This document shows positions 9,259-18,960 of a DNA stretch of 64,000 nt, one piece after another. The position numbers and the translations under genes are program-made. Position 1 is the stretch's first letter, and each line of letters begins with the position of its first letter. The notes under the pieces are model-generated. The model ran no database searches and was not told where the DNA came from. It saw only the letters and a program-made list of their open reading frames with translations. The stretch is from Roseicyclus sp. Lineage in GTDB: Bacteria > Pseudomonadota > Alphaproteobacteria > Rhodobacterales > Rhodobacteraceae. The stretch covers positions 474,013 through 538,012 of the forward strand of contig JAGYJU010000020.1 of the NCBI GenBank assembly GCA_018401965.1, in the 5' to 3' direction.

Positions 9259-10517
9259 CCGATAGCGCCGCGCGCCCCGAAGGCTTTGCCGCCTATATCG
9301 CGGTCACGGCGGCCTATTGGGCCTTCATGCTGACCGATGGCGCGCTGCGCATGCTGGTGCTGCTGCATTTTCACACGCTGGGCTTTTCCCCGGTGCAACT
9401 GGCCTACCTGTTCATCTTGTACGAGATTGCCGGGATCGTCACCAACCTCAGCGCGGGCTGGATCGCGGCGCGCTTTGGCCTGACCGCCACGCTTTACGCG
9501 GGTCTCGGGGTGCAGATCGTGGCCTTGCTGGCGCTGACCCAGCTTGACCCGGCATGGGGCATCACCGCCTCTGTCGCCTTCGTGATGGTGGTGCAGGGCC
9601 TGTCCGGCGTGGCCAAGGACCTGTCCAAGATGTCGTCGAAATCGGCGGTCAAGATCCTGGCCCCTGCCGGAGACGGAAGCCTGTTTCGTTGGGTCGCCGT
9701 GCTGACCGGATCAAAGAACGCGGTCAAGGGGCTTGGCTTTCTGCTGGGTGCCGCGATGCTGGCGCTTTTGGGGTTCGTGCCTTCCGTTCTGGCCATGGCG
9801 ATCGTTCTGGCGGTGATCCTGGCCGCAATCGCCTGGCGCATGCCATCCGGCCTGCCCACCGGGCGCAAGGGCGCCAAGTTTTCCGAGGTGTTTTCCAAAT
9901 CCGCCAACGTCAACTGGTTGTCGGCGGCGCGGGTGTTCCTGTTTGGCGCGCGCGACGTGTGGTTCGTGGTCGGCATCCCGATCTATTTCTACGCCGTGCT
10001 GTCGGATGGCACGACCGAGGGCAACCGGATCGCCTTCTTTACCATCGGCACCTTCATGGCGGTCTGGATCATCCTCTATGGCGCGGTGCAGGCCAGCGCC
10101 CCACGCCTGTTGCGCGCCGCGTCGCGCGGCGAGGCGGTGTTGATCTCGCAGGCCTGGATCTGGGCCGGGGCGCTTGCGGTCTTGCCCGCGGGCCTTGCGG
10201 TTCTGGTCGCGATGGCGGGCGCGCCGGCGGCATGGTTGACGGCGAGTGTGATCGTGGGCCTTTTGGTCTTCGGGGCGGTGTTCGCGGTCAATTCCGCCCT
10301 GCACTCCTACCTGATCCTTGCCTTTACCAAGGCCGAACGGGTGACGATGGATGTGGGGTTCTACTACATGGCCAATGCGGCGGGCCGGTTGCTTGGGACG
10401 CTGTTGTCGGGGCTGTCCTACCAGTTGGGCGGGTTGCCCGCCTGCCTGGGCACGGCGGCGGTGATGCTGGTTCTGAGCGCGGTTTTTGCACGGCGCTTGC
10501 AGCCGGTCGCGGCGTGA
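9255..10517 (+). CDS. arsJ: ArsJ organoarsenical (1-arseno-3-phosphoglycerate) efflux MFS protein
   Basis: 420 residues with about 11-12 membrane helices. ArsJ-like features are [20 protein letters not shown] at the N-terminus, the [13 protein letters not shown] cytoplasmic segment near residue 120, and [16 protein letters not shown]. ArsJ exports the unstable 1-arseno-3-phosphoglycerate, which breaks down to arsenate outside the cell. The third gene of a translationally coupled operon, it overlaps gap by 4 bp. No terminator is evident; the next 70 bp lead into a motB remnant. Confidence 0.93.
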   Translation: MTDSAARPEGFAAYIAVTAAYWAFMLTDGALRMLVLLHFHTLGFSPVQLAYLFILYEIAGIVTNLSAGWIAARFGLTATLYAGLGVQIVALLALTQLDPAWGITASVAFVMVVQGLSGVAKDLSKMSSKSAVKILAPAGDGSLFRWVAVLTGSKNAVKGLGFLLGAAMLALLGFVPSVLAMAIVLAVILAAIAWRMPSGLPTGRKGAKFSEVFSKSANVNWLSAARVFLFGARDVWFVVGIPIYFYAVLSDGTTEGNRIAFFTIGTFMAVWIILYGAVQASAPRLLRAASRGEAVLISQAWIWAGALAVLPAGLAVLVAMAGAPAAWLTASVIVGLLVFGAVFAVNSALHSYLILAFTKAERVTMDVGFYYMANAAGRLLGTLLSGLSYQLGGLPACLGTAAVMLVLSAVFARRLQPVAA

Positions 10518-10585
10518 CCGCAGGTTAAGCGCCTGTTCATGGATCGGGTGCTATGGCTTGGCCCATCGCATCCGATGGACCCGCC

Positions 10586-10765
10586 ATGGCAGACAATACC
10601 GCGCGCCCCCTGATCATAAAACGCAAGAAGGTCATCGCCGGTGGTGGCCATCATGGCGGCGCATGGAAGGTGGCCATTCATGTCCCCTTTCTTCGTTTGT
10701 CATGGCGCAGGTTCGGCGCCGTTCAGATCCGGGGCCTGCAAAGACCCGGCGACATGCCGTTCTGA
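10586..10765 (+). pseudogene. motB: Truncated motB: first ~30 codons of the flagellar stator protein
   Basis: The frame from ATG 10586 reads MADNTARPLIIKRKKVIAGG, then GHHGGAWKVA, which is the conserved cytoplasmic N-terminus of MotB (normally continued by YADFVTAMMAFFLLMWLL). Homology stops abruptly after the alanine at 10675. The frame then runs through unrelated sequence to a stop at 10765, so the membrane helix, plug and OmpA-like peptidoglycan-binding domain are all missing. The remaining stretch to 10893 shows no recognisable gene. It lies next to flgN/flgJ/fliK/flgD, consistent with deletion inside a flagellar cluster. Confidence 0.7.
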
Positions 10766-10893
10766 CACCTGCGACCCGTATTTCGGGGCCACGCCATCCC
10801 AAGAGATGCACCACCACACTTGCGCCGAACCTTGAACAAACTGCTAATCGGCCACGGTATTTCGATTGGATTTTAGGCGTCCGCCGGGATCGG

Positions 10894-11232
10894 TCAGCGG
10901 CGCGAAAGAACCTTGCCGTCGCAGGGTGTGGGCCATTGCCGTCCACGCGCATCATAGGTGGTCAAGGGGGTCGCCCCCCGGCCAGCAGATCGCGCGCGCG
11001 TTTCGGCAATGCCGCGCTGTGCCGCCAGGATCAGGCGGGCATTCTGGCTGGCGATATCGGCCAAGACGGCAAGCCCGGATGGCGGCGGCGCATGGTCGGC
11101 CAGGGTTTGCATCGCCCGCGCCAACCGGTCCGGCATCTGCGCCAACCAGACAAGATCCCCCGTCAAAAGCGCCTCTCGCTGGTGATCGAGCAGGGCTTTC
11201 ACCGTGGCAAGAGCACGGTCCGCGCCGGTCAT
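10894..11232 (-). CDS. flgN: FlgN-like flagellar chaperone
   Basis: 112 residues, mostly helical, small and Ala/Leu/Arg-rich (ALLDHQREALLTGDLVWLAQMPDRL). This matches the size and helical-hairpin character of FlgN, the export chaperone for hook-filament junction proteins FlgK and FlgL. Sequence conservation in this family is low, so the call leans on position: the start overlaps the stop of the rod-binding protein gene by ATGA and the neighbours are flagellar. Confidence 0.6.
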   Translation of the reverse strand: MTGADRALATVKALLDHQREALLTGDLVWLAQMPDRLARAMQTLADHAPPPSGLAVLADIASQNARLILAAQRGIAETRARSAGRGATPLTTYDARGRQWPTPCDGKVLSRR

Positions 11233-11540
11233 TCGACGCGAAGCCCGGCGGTTTCGCGCGCGACCAGCGCCTGAAACAGGGATTCGGCGAGGCCTATGCC
11301 GCCCCTGTCGGCCAGGGCGCGGGCATGTTCACCCCGCAGTAGAGAGGCGAATTGATCCTCTCCGACACCGCCACCGAAACTTGCACGGCTTTCGCCAAAC
11401 CCGGCATGTTTCAGCATTTCGGCCAGAAAGCTCGCCTCCAGCTCGCGGGCGACATCGCGCAGCGCCGCAAGATCGGGTTCCGTTGCGCCAAGCGATGATC
11501 GGGCTGGCACCGAGCCGGGCAAGGCGAGTGTCGGGGTCAT
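11229..11540 (-). CDS. flgJ: Flagellar rod-binding protein (FlgJ N-terminal type)
   Basis: 103 residues from ATG 11540. It carries the rod-binding domain signature ELEASFLAEMLKHAGFGES, with the following GVGEDQFASLLRGEHARALADRGGIGLAESLFQAL stretch typical of FlgJ N-terminal domains. The muramidase domain of enteric FlgJ is absent, as usual in Rhodobacterales. It helps cap rod assembly in the periplasm. ATG 11540 has GGAG 8 nt upstream; the frame is open to 11618 but without homology. It is translationally coupled to flgN and divergent from fliK. Confidence 0.75.
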   Translation of the reverse strand: MTPTLALPGSVPARSSLGATEPDLAALRDVARELEASFLAEMLKHAGFGESRASFGGGVGEDQFASLLRGEHARALADRGGIGLAESLFQALVARETAGLRVE

Positions 11541-11651
11541 GGTCCAAACTCCGGGTCCGTCGATTTTTCCCGAGCCTGCCATGGGCGTCTTAACAATCCG
11601 TAAGGGGGTTGCTGTCATGGATCGGCGCAGTGTCGGCGGTAGGACTGCAGC

Positions 11652-13579
11652 ATGGATGATTTTTCTGTCGCGCTGGCCGGTGCCCCCGTGCCACAGGCCA
11701 TTTCGGGGGGCGCGCGCGCGCCAGTGCCCGATTCCGTGGGTTTCCTCGCGGTCTTTGCGCCGGTGGCCGATGACCTCCGGCTGCCTGTCCCGCTGCCCTT
11801 GGGCGATGTTCGCGCCTCGGGCCAGCCCATCGATCCGCGACGTGACCCGGACCTGCCAGATGGTCCGGGGGCATCGCCCGGCGGATCACAGGCCCTGGCC
11901 CAAGCGGCATTTCAGCCCGACATGGTTCAAATGCTGCAAATCATTGCCCCAATGGGGTGGCAAAACCCCGGTGCAGGGGCCGGACCTTCCGGGCAGACGG
12001 GTTTGGCGGCCAGCCTGGCCCGCGACCGCCGGGCGGGCTACCCGCCTGGGCAGCCTGTCGCGGCGACGGGCACCAGCCCCATGCCATATGATCAAGATAC
12101 CGGCGATGACGTGGTCGGCCGACCCCCGTTCGCGCAATGGCCTGTCGAGCCAGGTGCCGAAGCGGTGGCGGGGCCACCCCCCGGTGTTCAACCCGAAACG
12201 CCGCCCTTTGTGGCAATTGGCCCGGGCGACCCGGCGATGCCGCCCGTGCCGCGTGGGGCCATTCCCGATCCTGCAGCGCACCAGATGGGGCCATCCCCTT
12301 TTGCACCGCCCGCAAGGTCCGGGGATGGTGCGGCGCGCATGCCCGCCGGGGTCGGCTTTCCCGATCCGACGGGCAACACGCTTTCGCGCGCCATCTTGGC
12401 GGCAGATGCCAAGGTGCAGGTGCAGGTGCAGGGACAAGCCATTGCCATGGACAGCCAAGCGGCGACACCGGCCAAAACCACGGTGGTGGCCGCCCGGACC
12501 GAGGCATCGCCTGGATTGCCCGGTCAGGATGTGACGCCACCGGCAGGGTCCGGTCTCGGGCTTGATCCCGGGACGCTCGCCGCAGACCCCGCGCCCCCCG
12601 TGCAAATATCCGGGTGGGGCAAGGGTGTGGGGGGGGATCAAGATGCCCGAACCGATGCGACCCCCAAGGCGGTGCAGGTCAGACGGGATGGCTTGCCTGC
12701 CCCCGCGAGCGCCGCACCCGTCGCGCCGGCCCCGGTTGCATCGGCCCCGGCACCGGTCTTGCACGCCTTGGCCAATGATGAACCTGCCCGGCCCGCCCCG
12801 GTTCCCGACAGCCCTGGCGGCCCTGACCGTCCGACCGTGACGGGCGCGGGGCCGATCAATCTTGGCCCCGTGTCGGCGCGGTCTTCGGGTTCTGAACCGG
12901 CGATTCCCCGGTTCGATGGGCCGATGTCGGATCGCCCCGAAGCGGGCGCTTTTGCGGCCCGTGTTCCCCCGGTCGCGCGGACGGGACCGGGCCAGCGGGG
13001 GACCGATCCGCGCCATCCGCCCCGGCGCGAGATAGGCCAGCACTCCCGCCATTGGCCGTGTCCTCCGCGCCTGTCGATGCGGCGGTCGGCCCGAATTTTT
13101 GGCCAGGGCCTGCTGCAGACGGGACAGTTTCACCATCGCCCACGGCGGATCGCCCCGCGCCCTCGGTGCTGCCCAGCGCCCCCGCGGTGCAGATCCTGCA
13201 GGCATTGGTCGACCCGGGCCGGGATCGCGACGCGCCGCTCGATCTGGCGCTGGACCCGCCCGAACTTGGCCGTTTGCGGCTGAGTTTTTCAGACATCAAC
13301 GGCGCGCTCACCTTGGTCATCGCCGCCGAGCGTCCGGAAACCGCCGACCTGATGCGGCGCCATCTCGGCCTTTTGGCACAGGAATTTGCCCGTGCCGGGA
13401 TCGATGCGCCGATGGTGAGCATCTCGAACGGGGGGGCGGATGGGCGGCACGATCAAAGGCCTGCCATCCCGATGCCCCATGCGCCCGGCGGCGGCGGCCC
13501 GCAAGGGGAACACCCGGCGCCGCCCCGTGCACAGACGGCCCCCACCCCGTCTCGGGGTGGGCTTGATCTACGTGTCTGA
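11652..13579 (+). CDS. fliK: FliK-like flagellar hook-length control protein, frameshifted in this sequence
   Basis: Two frames together read as one FliK of about 642 residues. The first (11652 to ~13000) is a long Pro/Ala/Gly-rich, low-complexity region, as in the FliK ruler. The second (to 13579) holds the Flg_hook C-terminal domain: LDLALDPPELGRLRLSF and then ERPETADLMRRHLGLLAQEF. The switch is at the run of five G at 12997-13001: one extra G would join the frames. Without it the protein loses the substrate-specificity-switch domain and ends in an unrelated Arg-rich tail at 13283. FliK measures hook length and switches export from hook to filament subunits. Confidence 0.7.
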
Positions 13580-13600
13580 TCTGTCAAAAAAGGCAAAACC

Positions 13601-14257
13601 ATGGAAATTTTCCCTGAAACCACGGCTGCGCAACGGTCTTCCACCACGGCCGCAGCCAGCACGATCACGGCGGATTTTGAAACCTTCCTGCGCCTTTTGA
13701 CGACGCAGATGCAAAACCAGGATCCGCTCAACCCGATGGACTCGACCGAATTCGCAAGCCAGTTGGCGCAGTTTTCGGGCGTCGAACAACAGGTGCGGAC
13801 CAATGACCTGTTGTTGGGGCTGCAGGCGGGCCTTGCCACGATGGGCATGGGGGAATTGGGTGGCTGGATCGGCATGCAGGCGCGGGCCGACATGCCGGTG
13901 AATTTCCAGGGTCAAACCGTGACGCTGGCCGGGGTGCCGCATCCCTTGGCCGACCGGATGGAACTGATCGTGCGCAACGACCGGGACGAGGTGGTGCAAC
14001 AGGTCCCCGTCCCGCTCAGCACTGACGCGGTCGCGTGGACGGGCCGCGACCTGTCGGGCGCGCTCGTGCCGCCCGGCGTCTATACGTTTTCGATCCAGAA
14101 CTGGTCGGGTGAAGACATGATCGAAGACCGCGCCGCCATGGTCTATTCCACCATCCAGGAGGCGCAACTGGTCGGTGCCGATGTTTGGCTGACCATGGAC
14201 GGCGGGCTCAGCATCCCGGCGCAATCGGTTCTCGGGCCGCGCCGGGCCGATGCGTGA
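13601..14257 (+). CDS. flgD: Flagellar hook-assembly scaffold protein FlgD
   Basis: 218 residues. The FlgD N-terminal signature is clear: FETFLRLLTTQMQNQDPLNPMDSTEFASQLAQFSGVEQQ. It is followed by a Tudor/FlgD-Ig-like C-terminal region (MQARADMPVNFQGQTVTLAG, then GVYTFSIQNWSGEDM). FlgD caps the growing hook and guides FlgE addition. It lies 21 nt after fliK on the same strand, an order common in Rhodobacterales flagellar clusters. It is convergent with ubiB, 7 nt away. Confidence 0.9.
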   Translation: MEIFPETTAAQRSSTTAAASTITADFETFLRLLTTQMQNQDPLNPMDSTEFASQLAQFSGVEQQVRTNDLLLGLQAGLATMGMGELGGWIGMQARADMPVNFQGQTVTLAGVPHPLADRMELIVRNDRDEVVQQVPVPLSTDAVAWTGRDLSGALVPPGVYTFSIQNWSGEDMIEDRAAMVYSTIQEAQLVGADVWLTMDGGLSIPAQSVLGPRRADA

Positions 14258-14264
14258 CCGGGGG

Positions 14265-15794
14265 TCAGATCAGCATCACGACCGCGGCGAGGCCCGCGCC
14301 GAGCGCGAGGCCAAGCGCGCCATAGCCGATACGCTCGGCCCATGGGGTGCGGCGGTGTGCGCGCTGAGGGTTGGCTTGGGCCAAAAGCGCCTGTTCGGCC
14401 AATGCGGGCAAGCGCGGCCCGAACCGCGACAGGACGCGCACGGTGTTCCACAGGTCGCGCACCACGGCCTTGGGCCCGACATGATCCTTTATGTATTCCT
14501 CGACCACGGGCCGGGCGACGACCCAGATGTTGATATCCGGATCCAGCGACCGGGCCACGCCTTCGACCACAACCATGGTGCGTTGCAGCAAGATCAGCTC
14601 GGTCCGGGTTTCCATCCCGAACCGTTCGGTCACCTCGAACAGGTAGGCCAACAGCCGCGCCATCGAGATGCGGCTGGCATCCATGCCGAAAATCGGCTCG
14701 CCCACGGATCGCAGGGCTTGCGCGAATTCATCGATGTCCCGGTCGGCGGGCACGTATCCCGCTTCGAAATGCACCTCGGCCACGCGCCGGTAATCCTTGC
14801 GGATGAACCCCATGAGGATCTCGGCATAGATCCGGCGCGTGTAGACGTCGAGCCGCCCCATGATGCCGAAATCCAGCGCCACGATATCGCCGTTCGGCGC
14901 CACCTTCAGGTTTCCCTGGTGCATGTCGGCATGAAAAAAGCCGTCGCGCAGCGCGTGGCGCAAAAACATCTGCAACACGCGCGTGCCCAAGGCCTTCTTG
15001 TCGTGACCGGCGGCCTCGATCGCGGCCAGATCGGACATGGTGATGCCCTCGACCCAACCCAGCGTCATCATCCGCCGCGACGACAGGAACCATTCGATTT
15101 CCGGCACCACGAACCCGTCGTCACGCTGGGTATTGGTATGGAATTCACCGCAGGCCGACGCTTCGATCCGCAGGTCCAGTTCCTGCATCACCACGCCTTC
15201 GAAATGCTCGATCACCGCGCGCGGGCGCAAACGGCGCGACCCGGGCGACAATGTTTCAACAACCCAGGCGATCAGGTAGAACGCGTCGATATCCTTGCGA
15301 AACGCGCGTTCGATGCCGGGGCGCAGGATCTTGACGGCAACGGCGCGCCCATCATGGGCCAATCTGGCCTTGTGCACCTGCGCGATGGATGCGGCCGCGA
15401 CGGGTTCGGAAAACTCGGAAAACAGCGCCTCGACCGGTTTTTCCATTTCCTGCGCCACGACGCGCCGCGCCTCGGCCAGGGGAAAGGGCGGCAACTTGTC
15501 TTGCAAGACCTGCAATTGCAGCGCCATCTCGGGGCCGACCACATCGGGCCGGGTCGACAGGATTTGGCCGAACTTGATGTAGGCGGGGCCAAGGGCGGTC
15601 AGCGCGCGGGGCACGGATGGCACGCCCGGGTCGCCGCGCAGGCCCAGCCATTTGAACGGCCATCCCAGGATGCGCGCCGCGATCCGGATCGACCGGGGGG
15701 CATCGACCGCCTCCAGGACCGCGCCCATGGCACCGGTGCGTTCAAATGTGGCGCCGGTGCGGATCAGCCGCCAGATGTTATGGGGGCCCTTCAC
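14265..15794 (-). CDS. ubiB: UbiB atypical kinase/ATPase of ubiquinone biosynthesis
   Basis: 509 residues. Family hallmarks: the KxGQ motif in YIKFGQILSTRPD near residue 75, AAASIAQVHKARL, AVKILRPGIE, GFFHADMHQGNLKV and VALDFGIMGRL, then two C-terminal membrane helices (GYGALGLALGAGLAAVVMLI). UbiB/Coq8 proteins assist extraction of ubiquinone precursors from the membrane. The start is GTG at 15794, one base after the ubiE stop, so ubiE-ubiB is one operon. Confidence 0.95.
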   Translation of the reverse strand: MKGPHNIWRLIRTGATFERTGAMGAVLEAVDAPRSIRIAARILGWPFKWLGLRGDPGVPSVPRALTALGPAYIKFGQILSTRPDVVGPEMALQLQVLQDKLPPFPLAEARRVVAQEMEKPVEALFSEFSEPVAAASIAQVHKARLAHDGRAVAVKILRPGIERAFRKDIDAFYLIAWVVETLSPGSRRLRPRAVIEHFEGVVMQELDLRIEASACGEFHTNTQRDDGFVVPEIEWFLSSRRMMTLGWVEGITMSDLAAIEAAGHDKKALGTRVLQMFLRHALRDGFFHADMHQGNLKVAPNGDIVALDFGIMGRLDVYTRRIYAEILMGFIRKDYRRVAEVHFEAGYVPADRDIDEFAQALRSVGEPIFGMDASRISMARLLAYLFEVTERFGMETRTELILLQRTMVVVEGVARSLDPDINIWVVARPVVEEYIKDHVGPKAVVRDLWNTVRVLSRFGPRLPALAEQALLAQANPQRAHRRTPWAERIGYGALGLALGAGLAAVVMLI

Positions 15795-15795
15795 C

Positions 15796-16551
15796 TCAGA
15801 TCTTCCAGCCGGAATGCAGCGCGGCGATGCCCAGCGACAGGTTGCGATACCCGACCTGTTCGAACCCCGCCGTGCGGATCATGTCGGCGAATGTCTCCTG
15901 ATCGGGAAAGCGGCGGATCGATTCGACCAGGTATTGATAGCTGTCGCGGTCTCCCGCGATCAGCTGGCCCATGCGCGGGATCACGTTGAAGGAATACAGG
16001 TCATAGAGTTTTTGCAGCCCGTCATTGGGCAGCTGGCTGAATTCCAGCACCATCAACCGCCCGCCGGGGCGCAGCACGCGAAACGCTTCGGCCAGCGCAT
16101 CGGGGATGCGGGTGACATTGCGGATGCCGAAACTGATCGTGTAGCGGTCGAAACTGTTGTCTTCGAACGGAAGCGCCATGGCGTCGCCCACGATCCAGTC
16201 CAGCTTGTCGGCCATCTGGGCTGCTTCGGCGCGCTTTTGGCCCTCGATCAACATGGATTCGGTCATGTCGAGCACCGTCGCGCGCGCGCCCGGCGCACGC
16301 CCGAGGAACCGGAAAGCCACATCGCCGGTGCCGCCCGCGACATCCAGAAGGCGCTGACCATCGTGCGGCACGAGCCAATCCATCATCGCATCCTTCCAGA
16401 CGCGGTGGATGCCCATGCTCATCACATCGTTCATGATGTCGTATTTCGACGCCACATTGGTAAAGACACCATGGACCATCCCGGCCTTCTGGTCTTCGGC
16501 GACCTGCTGAAAGCCGAAGTGGGTCGTGCGACCGTTTGTGTCATCGGCCAT
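15796..16551 (-). CDS. ubiE: Ubiquinone/menaquinone C-methyltransferase UbiE
   Basis: 251 residues. SAM-binding motif [16 protein letters not shown], then VGDAMALPF, the family signature [20 protein letters not shown], and EFSQLP are present. It methylates the C5-equivalent ring position of the polyprenyl benzoquinol in ubiquinone synthesis. The ATG at 16551 gives [17 protein letters not shown], a normal UbiE start; the frame is open to 17499 only because of GC-rich antisense sequence to mutM. First gene of the ubiE-ubiB operon, divergent from mutM. Confidence 0.96.
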   Translation of the reverse strand: MADDTNGRTTHFGFQQVAEDQKAGMVHGVFTNVASKYDIMNDVMSMGIHRVWKDAMMDWLVPHDGQRLLDVAGGTGDVAFRFLGRAPGARATVLDMTESMLIEGQKRAEAAQMADKLDWIVGDAMALPFEDNSFDRYTISFGIRNVTRIPDALAEAFRVLRPGGRLMVLEFSQLPNDGLQKLYDLYSFNVIPRMGQLIAGDRDSYQYLVESIRRFPDQETFADMIRTAGFEQVGYRNLSLGIAALHSGWKI

Positions 16552-16638
16552 CGGGGCTTGTCCTTCCTGTAGCTTGCCCCTTCTTATAGGGGCCTGTTGG
16601 GGCGTTACAATGTCGCCACCGCACAAGGAAAGCCCGCT

Positions 16639-17505
16639 TTGCCCGAACTTCCAGAAGTCGAGACAGTCCGTCGCGGGCTTGCCCCCGTGCTCGAGGGGGC
16701 GCGGATCGCCCGCGCGCAGGTCAATCGGCCCGATTTGCGCTGGCCCTTTCCCGAACGCATGGCCGAGCGGCTGACCGGGGTGCGCGTCGAGCGGCTGCGG
16801 CGGCGGTCGAAGTATATCCTGGCCGATCTCGACAGCGGCGAGACCTTGATCGTGCATCTGGGCATGTCGGGGCGCATGATCGTATCGGCCCCGCAGGGCG
16901 GGCGGGACATGCTGGCGCAGTTCCATCATCTGCACCCCGCGCCCGAGAAACATGACCATGTCGTGCTCGACACCGAGGCGGGCGCGCGGGTGACATTCAA
17001 TGATGCGCGGCGCTTTGGCGCGATGGACCTGTGCCCGACCGATGCGGTGGACCGCCATTGGCTGATCGAAGGCATCGGGCCGGAGCCCTTGGGCAATGCG
17101 TTCAACGCGGCCCATCTGGTCGCGGCCTTCGCGGGGAAACGCACGCCGGTCAAGACCGCGTTGCTGGATCAAAAGATCGTGGCGGGGCTGGGCAACATCT
17201 ATGTCTGCGAGGCGCTGCACCGCGCGGGCATTTCCCCCTTGCGGCTGGCCGGCAAGATCAGCGCGGCGCGCATCGCGGCGCTTGTGGCGGTCATCCGCGA
17301 TGTTCTGGCCGAGGCGATCGAGGCGGGCGGGTCGAGCTTGCGTGATTACCGGCAGGCGGATGGCGAACTGGGATATTTTCAACACAGTTTTCGCGCCTAT
17401 GGCCGCGCAGCCGAACCCTGCCAAACCCCGGATTGTACAGGAATAATCAAACGGGCGGTGCAATCGGGCCGGTCGAGCTTCTATTGCCCGACCTGTCAAA
17501 GATAA
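16639..17505 (+). CDS. mutM: Formamidopyrimidine-DNA glycosylase (Fpg/MutM)
   Basis: 288 residues. It excises 8-oxoguanine and formamidopyrimidines and nicks the abasic site. The start is settled by biochemistry: the catalytic residue is the proline exposed after Met removal, so the protein must begin [14 protein letters not shown]. That requires the TTG at 16639, which has AAGGAA 8 nt upstream; ATG-like codons further upstream would bury the proline. Also visible: the MSGRM loop, [18 protein letters not shown] (helix-two-turn-helix), and the zinc finger CQTPDC...CPTC. Confidence 0.96.
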   Translation: MPELPEVETVRRGLAPVLEGARIARAQVNRPDLRWPFPERMAERLTGVRVERLRRRSKYILADLDSGETLIVHLGMSGRMIVSAPQGGRDMLAQFHHLHPAPEKHDHVVLDTEAGARVTFNDARRFGAMDLCPTDAVDRHWLIEGIGPEPLGNAFNAAHLVAAFAGKRTPVKTALLDQKIVAGLGNIYVCEALHRAGISPLRLAGKISAARIAALVAVIRDVLAEAIEAGGSSLRDYRQADGELGYFQHSFRAYGRAAEPCQTPDCTGIIKRAVQSGRSSFYCPTCQR

Positions 17506-17581
17506 CTTGAAACCGCGCGCCGGGGTGCTAACCCTCCGGCCTCAAGCCCACGTGGCACCCATAGCCGGAGAGCCGGAAGAC

Positions 17582-18358
17582 ATGGCCTATGAGACCCTGA
17601 TCGTCGAGATCGAAGATCACATCGCGCTGATCAAACTCAATCGCCCTGATGCCCTGAACGCCCTGAACAGCCAGCTTCTGGGGGAATTGGCCAAGGCGCT
17701 GAAATCGGCAGATGCCAATGACAAGGTGCGCTGCATCGTGTTGACCGGCAGCGAAAAGGCCTTTGCGGCCGGTGCCGATATCAAGGAGATGAGCGAGAAA
17801 AGCTTTGTCGACGTGTTTGCCGAGGACATGTTCGGCACGGATGCCGAACAGATGCTGCGCACCCGCAAGCCGATCATCGCCGCCGTCGCGGGCTATGCGC
17901 TGGGCGGGGGCTGCGAATTGGCGATGATGTGCGATTTCATCATCGCCGCCGACACCGCCAAGTTCGGCCAGCCCGAGATCAACCTGGGCGTGGTTGCGGG
18001 CATGGGCGGAACACAGCGCCTGACGCGATTCGTGGGCAAGTCCAAGTCGATGGACATGCACCTGACCGGCCGGTTCATGACCGCCGAAGAGGCAGAGCGC
18101 TGCGGGCTGGTCAGCCGCGTCGTTCCCGCCAAGAAGCTGATGGACGAGGCGATGGGCGCGGCGGGCAAGATCGCCGAAAAATCCATGCTGGCCGCCATGG
18201 CCGCGAAAGAGGCGGTGAACCGCAGCTATGAAACCACGCTGCGCGAGGGTTTGTTGTTCGAGCGGCGCCTGTTCCACAGCCTCTTCGCCACCGAGGATCA
18301 AAAGGAAGGCATGGCGGCCTTTCTGGAAAAGCGAGAGCCGCAATTCCGCGACAAGTGA
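17582..18358 (+). CDS. Enoyl-CoA hydratase
   Basis: 258 residues of the crotonase fold. Oxyanion-hole segments [11 protein letters not shown] and [14 protein letters not shown] are intact, and the two catalytic glutamates fall in GGGCELAMM and GQPEINLG, so hydratase activity is likely (hydration of trans-2-enoyl-CoA in fatty-acid oxidation). ATG 17582 gives [17 protein letters not shown], the usual family start. It lies between mutM and rpsT, the standard Rhodobacterales arrangement next to dnaA. Confidence 0.93.
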   Translation: MAYETLIVEIEDHIALIKLNRPDALNALNSQLLGELAKALKSADANDKVRCIVLTGSEKAFAAGADIKEMSEKSFVDVFAEDMFGTDAEQMLRTRKPIIAAVAGYALGGGCELAMMCDFIIAADTAKFGQPEINLGVVAGMGGTQRLTRFVGKSKSMDMHLTGRFMTAEEAERCGLVSRVVPAKKLMDEAMGAAGKIAEKSMLAAMAAKEAVNRSYETTLREGLLFERRLFHSLFATEDQKEGMAAFLEKREPQFRDK

Positions 18359-18630
18359 GCGGATCGATTTTGGCTGTCCCATGCCGGGGGCAGCCATCGC
18401 GTGACGCACAGCCACGCCTTGCACGCAGTCCTGCGATATGGGCCTTGGCCCACATGGACGCGCATTGCGCGCAAAGGCATTTGCATCCGTCCGCAAAACC
18501 GGCTATGCGCCGCGCCAGACATGCGTGTGAGGCCCGCCTAGGCCAGAGTCGTCCGGTAGTGAACCCGGAGTCGGGATCTCCCGCGCTGAATGCATTTTAA
18601 CGCGACCCGACCAGACGAAAGAGACATGAC

Positions 18631-18897
18631 ATGGCCAATTCGCCCCAGTCCAAGAAACGCGCCCGTCAGAACGAGCGCCGCTTTGCCGTAAACAAAGCCC
18701 GCCGTTCGCGCATCCGCACCTTCCTGCGCAAGGTCGAAGAGGCTATCGCGGCCGGCGACCACGATGTGGCCGCCGAGGCGCTCAAGACCGCCCAGCCCGA
18801 GATGATGCGCGGCGTGACCAAGGGTGTGTTGCACAAGAACACCGTCGCGCGGAAAATGTCGCGGCTGTCGTCGCGGGTGAAGGCGCTCAAGGCCTGA
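18631..18897 (+). CDS. rpsT: 30S ribosomal protein S20
   Basis: 88 residues, very basic, beginning [23 protein letters not shown] and containing [13 protein letters not shown] and [15 protein letters not shown], all standard for bacterial S20, which binds 16S rRNA early in 30S assembly. GAAAGAGA precedes the start. A strong terminator follows 26 nt after the stop, separating it from the dnaA region. Confidence 0.98.
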   Translation: MANSPQSKKRARQNERRFAVNKARRSRIRTFLRKVEEAIAAGDHDVAAEALKTAQPEMMRGVTKGVLHKNTVARKMSRLSSRVKALKA

Positions 18898-18923
18898 GTC
18901 GTCCGCAGACCCCACCACAAAAC

Positions 18924-18955
18924 AAGGCGCGCCCAGAAATGTGGCGCGCCTTTCT
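18924..18955 (+). terminator. Rho-independent terminator of rpsT
   Basis: AAGGCGCGCC (18924-18933) pairs with GGCGCGCCTT (18943-18952) over a 9-nt loop, followed by TTTCTCGTTT. Confidence 0.9.
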
Positions 18956-18960
18956 CGTTT

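Noticed and set aside
10632..10955. Minus-strand ORF of 107 codons after the motB stub
   Set aside because: Composition is Arg-rich shadow sequence without homology and it overlaps the end of flgN.
11590..11604. CtrA-like site (TTAACAAT) between flgJ and fliK
   Set aside because: Only one half-site is convincing and the second half deviates at two positions; too weak to report as a feature.
18359..18630. Possible small RNA or tRNA between the enoyl-CoA hydratase gene and rpsT
   Set aside because: No cloverleaf or T-run terminator; only a short GC hairpin at about 18370-18395.
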